A DNA stretch of 9,644 bases from Chloroflexota bacterium (GTDB lineage: Bacteria; Chloroflexota; Dehalococcoidia; Lucifugimonadales; Lucifugimonadaceae): the NCBI GenBank assembly GCA_002730795.1, contig PCAX01000057.1:1-9644 (forward strand), read 5' to 3'. Below the pieces are notes generated by a model, which did no database searches, had not been told where the DNA came from, and saw nothing but the letters and a program-made list of their open reading frames with translations. Each line of letters opens with the position of its first letter. The stretch's first letter is position 1. The position numbers and the translations under genes are program-made. Of this stretch, positions 5,622 through 9,644 are shown one piece after another.

Positions 5622-7580
5622 ATGGCTACAACACTCGTTTCACCGGGTATTCAAGTTAAAGAAAAAGATTTAACGAATATGGTCATTGGCGATTCTGATA
5701 GTATAGGTGCTGTCGCTATCGTCTCAGAAAAAGGTCCCGTAGAACAAATCATAACAGTTTCCAACGAGACAGAATTAGTAGAATATTTTGGTAAGCCTAA
5801 TAACTATACTTTTGAATGGTTTTTTACAGCTGCATCATTTTTAAAATATGCAAAGGTACTAAGAGTTATTCGTATTAATTCAGGTCATGTAAATGCTTGT
5901 GTTAGTGGCACAGCCGTTATTATCAAGAATAATGAGCATTGGGTAGAAAATTATGCAGACGCTACAGGTAATGTTGGAATGTGGGCCGCTCGGTCGCCAG
6001 GTACTTGGGGTAACAGCCTCAAAGTATGGCAGTGTCCTAGTGCTACTGTCTATGAACAACATCTTGGTTCAAACAACCTAGTCGATGATGCGGCCGCAGA
6101 TGAAGGCGATTTAACAATAAAGGTTCAAAATGTTGATAATACCGATTATGCTATCGTAGTAAATGATATTTTAGCTTTTACTTCTGACAACGCCGGTGCA
6201 TCACCAGTTTCAGGTCACGAAGGTATAGAATACATCGTTACGCAAGTAAACACAACTACAGACATAGTATCTTTAAAACAACATGGTGTATTCTCTACAA
6301 AGGGTCTGGCAGCTGCTGTTCCTAATACCTCTAGTATCACACGCCGATGGCGTTGGTACGATGAGTTTTCTGGTGCACCTGGTACATCTAAATTTGCATC
6401 TGATAAGGGTGGTTCTGGTGATGAGATGCATATCATCATTACAGATGAAGATGGTGATCTTACAGGCACAGCTAACACAATTCTAGAGAAGTGGGATAAA
6501 GTATCCAAGGCTTCTGATGCAAAGACAGATAGCGGTGATAATAATTATTATCGTGATGTTCTTTATAATAGATCCGAATATATCTTTTGGATGGATCATA
6601 ATACAGCTGGTAGTAATTGGGGAACATCTGCGACCGGCAAAACATTTACAAATGTTAATATAGCTAACGAAGCTTCATTGGCCAATGGTACAGATGACTA
6701 TTCACCAACAAATGGTGAAAAGAAATCTGCATACGATTATTTTGATGACGATACAGTAGTTGTCAATCTGATGATGGCAGGTCCTGGCGATTCTACTCAT
6801 GCCGGTAACCTTATCGACATCATGGAAAAACGTAAAGACATGATGGCGTTTATTTCACCTGAAAGGGCAGACGTTGTAAATGTATCAAACTCAAATACAC
6901 AGACAGAAAACGTAAAGAACTTCTTTTTGAACCTTGCTAGTTCGTCTTATGTAGCATTTGATAGTGGTTATAAGAAAATGTACGATAAGTATAATGACGT
7001 ATATCGTCATGTACCTCTTAACGGTGATGTTGCAGGTTGTTGTGCAGCAGCCGATCTAGAGGCAGCCCCATGGTATTCGCCAGGTGGGTTAAATCGAGGT
7101 AATATCAGAGCGACAGTTGGTCTAGCCTATAACCCAACAAATGCACAGAGAGATATTCTGTATCGTAATAGAGTTAATCCTGTTACTACATTTCCAGGTC
7201 AGGGTACACTCCTTTATGGAGATAAAACAGCTCTGGCACGGAATAGTGCCTTTAATAGAATTAATGTACGTCGATTGTTTAACCATATTGAAAAAGCTAT
7301 TGAAGAAGCTGCAAAAGCAGTTGTCTTTGAATTCAATGATGAGTTTACACGATCACAGTTTGCTGGTGCAGTAGAACCTTTCCTGAGAGATGTACAGGGT
7401 CGTCGTGGTATTACAGATTTCTTAGTCGTTTGTGACGAAACTAACAATACAGGTCAAGTAATTGACGCAAATGAGTTCCGGGCAGATATTTATATTAAGC
7501 CGGCACGTTCCATTAACTTCATCACATTAACATTTGTTGCTACTCGTACAGGTGTTGATTTTAGTGAAGTAATTACATAA
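5622..7580 (+). CDS. 18: contractile tail sheath protein gp18
   Basis: A 652-residue protein, close to T4 gp18 (659). The N-terminus TTLVSPGIQVKEKDLTN and the block AASFLKYAKVLRVIRI (to about residue 87) match the sheath N-terminal region. The C-terminal domain is highly conserved: NPVTTFPGQGTLLYGDKTA from residue 519, INVRRLFNHIEKAIEEAAK, then VVCDETNNTG and ARSINFITLTFVATRTG from residue 628. This C-terminal part forms the inner contractile core that contacts the tube. The middle, about residues 130-400, is rich in Asp, Gly, Thr and Ser and likely makes the outward-facing variable domains. The protein assembles as hexameric rings around gp19 and contracts on infection. It has its own late promoter and strong ribosome site, and is followed after 16 bases by gp19. 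Confidence 0.96.
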   Translation: MATTLVSPGIQVKEKDLTNMVIGDSDSIGAVAIVSEKGPVEQIITVSNETELVEYFGKPNNYTFEWFFTAASFLKYAKVLRVIRINSGHVNACVSGTAVIIKNNEHWVENYADATGNVGMWAARSPGTWGNSLKVWQCPSATVYEQHLGSNNLVDDAAADEGDLTIKVQNVDNTDYAIVVNDILAFTSDNAGASPVSGHEGIEYIVTQVNTTTDIVSLKQHGVFSTKGLAAAVPNTSSITRRWRWYDEFSGAPGTSKFASDKGGSGDEMHIIITDEDGDLTGTANTILEKWDKVSKASDAKTDSGDNNYYRDVLYNRSEYIFWMDHNTAGSNWGTSATGKTFTNVNIANEASLANGTDDYSPTNGEKKSAYDYFDDDTVVVNLMMAGPGDSTHAGNLIDIMEKRKDMMAFISPERADVVNVSNSNTQTENVKNFFLNLASSSYVAFDSGYKKMYDKYNDVYRHVPLNGDVAGCCAAADLEAAPWYSPGGLNRGNIRATVGLAYNPTNAQRDILYRNRVNPVTTFPGQGTLLYGDKTALARNSAFNRINVRRLFNHIEKAIEEAAKAVVFEFNDEFTRSQFAGAVEPFLRDVQGRRGITDFLVVCDETNNTGQVIDANEFRADIYIKPARSINFITLTFVATRTGVDFSEVIT

Positions 7581-7586
7581 AAGGAG
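7581..7586 (+). promoter_or_regulatory. ribosome binding site of gp19
   Basis: AAGGAG directly after the gp18 stop codon and ten bases before the gp19 ATG at 7597. It is a strong site, fitting the high amount of tube protein needed. No late promoter box is seen in this 16-base gap, so gp19 is probably read from the gp18 transcript. Confidence 0.8.
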
Positions 7587-7596
7587 AAAAAAACTA

Positions 7597-8166
7597 ATGG
7601 CTAATTTAAGTAATTTTGTAGGGGCCTTGAAAGATGGTGGTACAAGGGCTAATCAGTTTGAAGTGTCCCTTCAATTAAAAGCTATAACTTTACCATCTGA
7701 TTTCTCATTCCTTTGCCGCGGAACATCTGTACCAGCTTTGACGATTGGTGAGGTTGCAATACCTTATCGTGGACGTCAGATTTATGTGTCAGGGGATAGG
7801 ACGTATGAGCCTTGGGCTATCACAGTAATAAGTGATAGGACCCAATCCATGAGATCATTTTTTGAACAATGGCAGAATCATATTGGTGATATTGGTAACA
7901 AAACTGATAGAACTGATATAGGACAACAGCCTTCAAAATATTATGCAAATGCAACAGTTATGCAGAAAGACCGTAATGATGAAACTTTAAGATCGTATCA
8001 TTTGTATGATGTTTGGCCTACAACTATAGATGCTGTAGAGTTGAACTATGAAACGAATGATGCAGTTTTAGAATTTGGTGTAACTTTCAGATTTAATTTT
8101 ATGACAATTGCTGGTGAAGGTGCTTCTGCTTCCGGTGGCAAGGTATCAGTCGAGCCTTGGACCTGA
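7597..8166 (+). CDS. 19: tail tube protein gp19
   Basis: A 189-residue protein (T4 gp19 is 163). The pattern ANQFEVSLQL, FLCRGTSVPALTIGEVAIPY, RGRQIYVSGDRTYEPWAITV and YHLYDVWPTTIDAVEL matches the T4-type tail tube family: a beta-barrel subunit that stacks as hexameric rings to form the DNA channel inside the sheath. The extra length lies mostly at the C-terminus, where a Gly/Ser/Ala-rich stretch (GEGASASGG) precedes the end; such tails are usually flexible. The start is fixed by AAGGAG. It is probably co-transcribed with gp18 and is followed by an inverted repeat that could end or protect that transcript. Confidence 0.94.
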   Translation: MANLSNFVGALKDGGTRANQFEVSLQLKAITLPSDFSFLCRGTSVPALTIGEVAIPYRGRQIYVSGDRTYEPWAITVISDRTQSMRSFFEQWQNHIGDIGNKTDRTDIGQQPSKYYANATVMQKDRNDETLRSYHLYDVWPTTIDAVELNYETNDAVLEFGVTFRFNFMTIAGEGASASGGKVSVEPWT

Positions 8167-8177
8167 TTTAATCTGAT

Positions 8178-8206
8178 TTTATATCACAGTTTTGAAGTGA
8201 TATAAA
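8178..8206. terminator. perfect 10-bp inverted repeat after gp19 (candidate transcript end or stabilising hairpin)
   Basis: The arms TTTATATCAC (8178-8187) and GTGATATAAA (8197-8206) are exact reverse complements around a 9-base loop. It begins 11 bases after the gp19 stop. The stem is AT-rich and not followed by a clean U-run, so it is a weak candidate for an intrinsic terminator; protection of the 3' end of the gp18-gp19 mRNA is equally possible. Its right arm shares six bases with the late promoter box at 8201-8208. Confidence 0.55.
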
Positions 8207-8208
8207 TA
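8201..8208 (+). promoter_or_regulatory. T4-type late promoter immediately before gp20
   Basis: An exact TATAAATA box whose last base is only eight bases before the gp20 ATG at 8217. With the normal late-promoter spacing the transcript would start near 8214, leaving about three bases of leader. The box shares six bases with the right arm of the inverted repeat. Confidence 0.7.
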
Positions 8209-8216
8209 GTTATACT

Positions 8217-9644
8217 ATGGCAGAATTATTTGGTTTTACAATTAAACGGGCAGGGAGTGACAATGCGAAAAGTTTTGTCGCTCCTTCGTCCGATGATGGT
8301 TCTTTAGACATTGGAGCTGCAGCAGGCTTTTTTGGTCAATATTATGGCGCCGAAGCAACTCCGAAAAATGATTTCGACCTAGTTAAAAAATATAGAGCAG
8401 CAGCTGAACATCCTGAAGCAGATCAAGCAATAGAAGATATAGTTAATGAAGCTATTATCTCTGATGAAGGTCAACCTTCAGTATCAGTTTCTCTAGATTA
8501 TGTAGATTTTTCAGTATCAATTAAGAAAAAAATTCAAACAGAGTTTGACCATATTCTGAAGATGCTTCATTGGAATAATAAATCCCATGAACTCTTTAAG
8601 AGATGGTATATCGACGGTAGAATTTATTTTCATAAATTGGTAGATGAAAAAGATACTTCAAAAGGTGTTCTAGAATTACGTTATATTGATCCTAGAAATA
8701 TCAAAAAAGTAAGAGAGATTGAAAAAGGTTCGGCCGGCAATACTCAGGCCGCTGATCTTGTTAAAGCTGTACGAGAATATTTTTTATATAGTGAAGATGG
8801 AATTTATCCAGGAATATCAGGTAGAAATAACACAGGTCAAGGATTACCTATTTCCAGCGATTCTATTTCTTATATCACATCAGGTCTATACGAACCGACA
8901 ACGAATCAAGTTTATTCACATCTACATAAGGCAATCAAGCCTGTAAATCAATTAAGAATGATTGAAGATGCGGTAGTTATCTATCGTATTTCACGGGCAC
9001 CTGAGCGTAGAATATTTTACATTGATGTTGGTAATTTACCTAAGCAAAAGGCAGAACAGTATCTCAAAGACATTATGAATCGGTATCGAAACAAACTTGT
9101 TTACGATGCTAATTCAGGTGAAATAAGAGATGATCGTAGTAAAATGTCGATGCTTGAAGATTTTTGGTTACCCCGGAGGGAAGGGGGTAGGGGCACAGAA
9201 ATAACAACACTACCCGGTGGCCAGAATCTTGGCGAATTAGAAGATATCAAGTATTTTCAAGATAAACTTTATCGTTCATTAAATGTTCCTATTTCTAGAA
9301 TGGAAGCTGAAAGTGGTTTTAATTTAGGCCGAGCAGCAGAGATTACTAGAGATGAGGTTAAATTTACAAAATTTGTTGGTAAACTTCGCAAAAAGTTTGC
9401 TTCTCTTTTCCATGATGTATTAAGAACTCAATTAATACTCAAGGGTATTATTACAGCAGAAGATTGGGAAAATATTAAAGAAAATATTTCTTATGATTTC
9501 TTACAGGATAATCATTTTTCAGAATTAAAAGATTTAGAAATTCTTGGAGATAGATTGGATCATATGGATAGAATTCAAGATTATATCGGTAGATATTATT
9601 CACATGATTGGGTGCGTAGAAACATATTGCGCCAATCTGAGAAA
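8217..9644 (+). CDS. 20: portal vertex protein gp20 (3' end outside window)
   Basis: An open frame of 476 codons from ATG 8217 to the last base; the stop lies beyond the window (T4 gp20 is 524 residues, so most is present). Conserved T4-type portal blocks are clear: HPEADQAIEDIVNEAI (about 65-80), YIDPRNIKKVREI, RAPERRIFYIDVGNLP, WLPRREGGRGTEI from residue 317 with LPGGQNLGE, LNVPISRMEAESGFNLGRA from residue 355 and EITRDEVKFTKFVGKLRKKF. gp20 forms the dodecameric ring at the special vertex of the prohead, nucleates head assembly, is the DNA channel for gp17 and later joins the neck. There is no recognisable Shine-Dalgarno before the ATG. A late promoter box sits almost on top of the start. 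The N-terminus MAELFGFTIKR fits the family, so I keep this start. Confidence 0.96.
   Translation, partial: MAELFGFTIKRAGSDNAKSFVAPSSDDGSLDIGAAAGFFGQYYGAEATPKNDFDLVKKYRAAAEHPEADQAIEDIVNEAIISDEGQPSVSVSLDYVDFSVSIKKKIQTEFDHILKMLHWNNKSHELFKRWYIDGRIYFHKLVDEKDTSKGVLELRYIDPRNIKKVREIEKGSAGNTQAADLVKAVREYFLYSEDGIYPGISGRNNTGQGLPISSDSISYITSGLYEPTTNQVYSHLHKAIKPVNQLRMIEDAVVIYRISRAPERRIFYIDVGNLPKQKAEQYLKDIMNRYRNKLVYDANSGEIRDDRSKMSMLEDFWLPRREGGRGTEITTLPGGQNLGELEDIKYFQDKLYRSLNVPISRMEAESGFNLGRAAEITRDEVKFTKFVGKLRKKFASLFHDVLRTQLILKGIITAEDWENIKENISYDFLQDNHFSELKDLEILGDRLDHMDRIQDYIGRYYSHDWVRRNILRQSEK

Noticed and set aside
7487..7494. Minus-strand TATAAATA box inside gp18
   Set aside because: It falls on conserved sheath codons (Asp-Ile-Tyr-Ile) and no minus-strand gene follows it; most likely chance.
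8719..8946. 75-codon open frame within gp20
   Set aside because: It lies out of frame inside the clearly conserved portal coding sequence and has no recognisable product or ribosome site.

Overview
This window is a stretch of the virion-structure and DNA-packaging module of a T4-like (Tevenvirinae-related) myovirus. Several proteins are of the marine kind, as known from cyanophages and phages of marine heterotrophs. The evidence is the near-collinear run of T4 homologues: gp8 end, a DUF4815 protein, gp15, gp16, gp17, gp18, gp19 and gp20. Their signature motifs are readable in the translations, the DNA is AT-rich, and exact T4-type late promoter boxes (TATAAATA) lie in the intergenic gaps. The host cannot be read from the sequence; the DUF4815 protein and the style of gp15/gp16/gp20 point to a marine bacterium.

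Layout. 1-285: the last 94 codons of the baseplate wedge protein gp8, cut by the window edge. 305-2374: a 689-residue DUF4815 virion protein. 2374-3141: gp15, tail sheath stabiliser/terminator. 3141-3584: gp16, small terminase. 3577-5214: gp17, large terminase. These are tightly packed on the + strand with 1- to 8-base overlaps. 5205-5480 (- strand): a 91-residue protein with two CxxC pairs resembling HNH zinc-finger nucleases, tail-to-tail with gp17. 5481-5621: a short divergent control region with one late promoter box facing each way. 5622-7580: gp18 tail sheath. 7597-8166: gp19 tail tube. 8167-8216: a 50-base gap holding a perfect 10-bp inverted repeat and a late promoter box. 8217-9644: gp20 portal, running off the window end (476 codons present).

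How they work together. gp8 and probably the DUF4815 protein belong to the baseplate and tail end. gp18 and gp19 form the contractile sheath and inner tube, and gp15 caps the tail for head joining. gp16/gp17 cut and pump DNA through the gp20 portal into the prohead. All are late functions, which fits the late promoter boxes.

The core genes are ordinary for this phage group. The parts worth a second look are non-core: the inverted HNH-like gene with its own late promoter, the divergent promoter pair, the hairpin that overlaps the gp20 promoter, and the prediction that the gp20 transcript from that promoter is almost leaderless. No tRNA, CRISPR array, insertion sequence or attachment site was seen, and no stretch over 300 bases lacks a gene.
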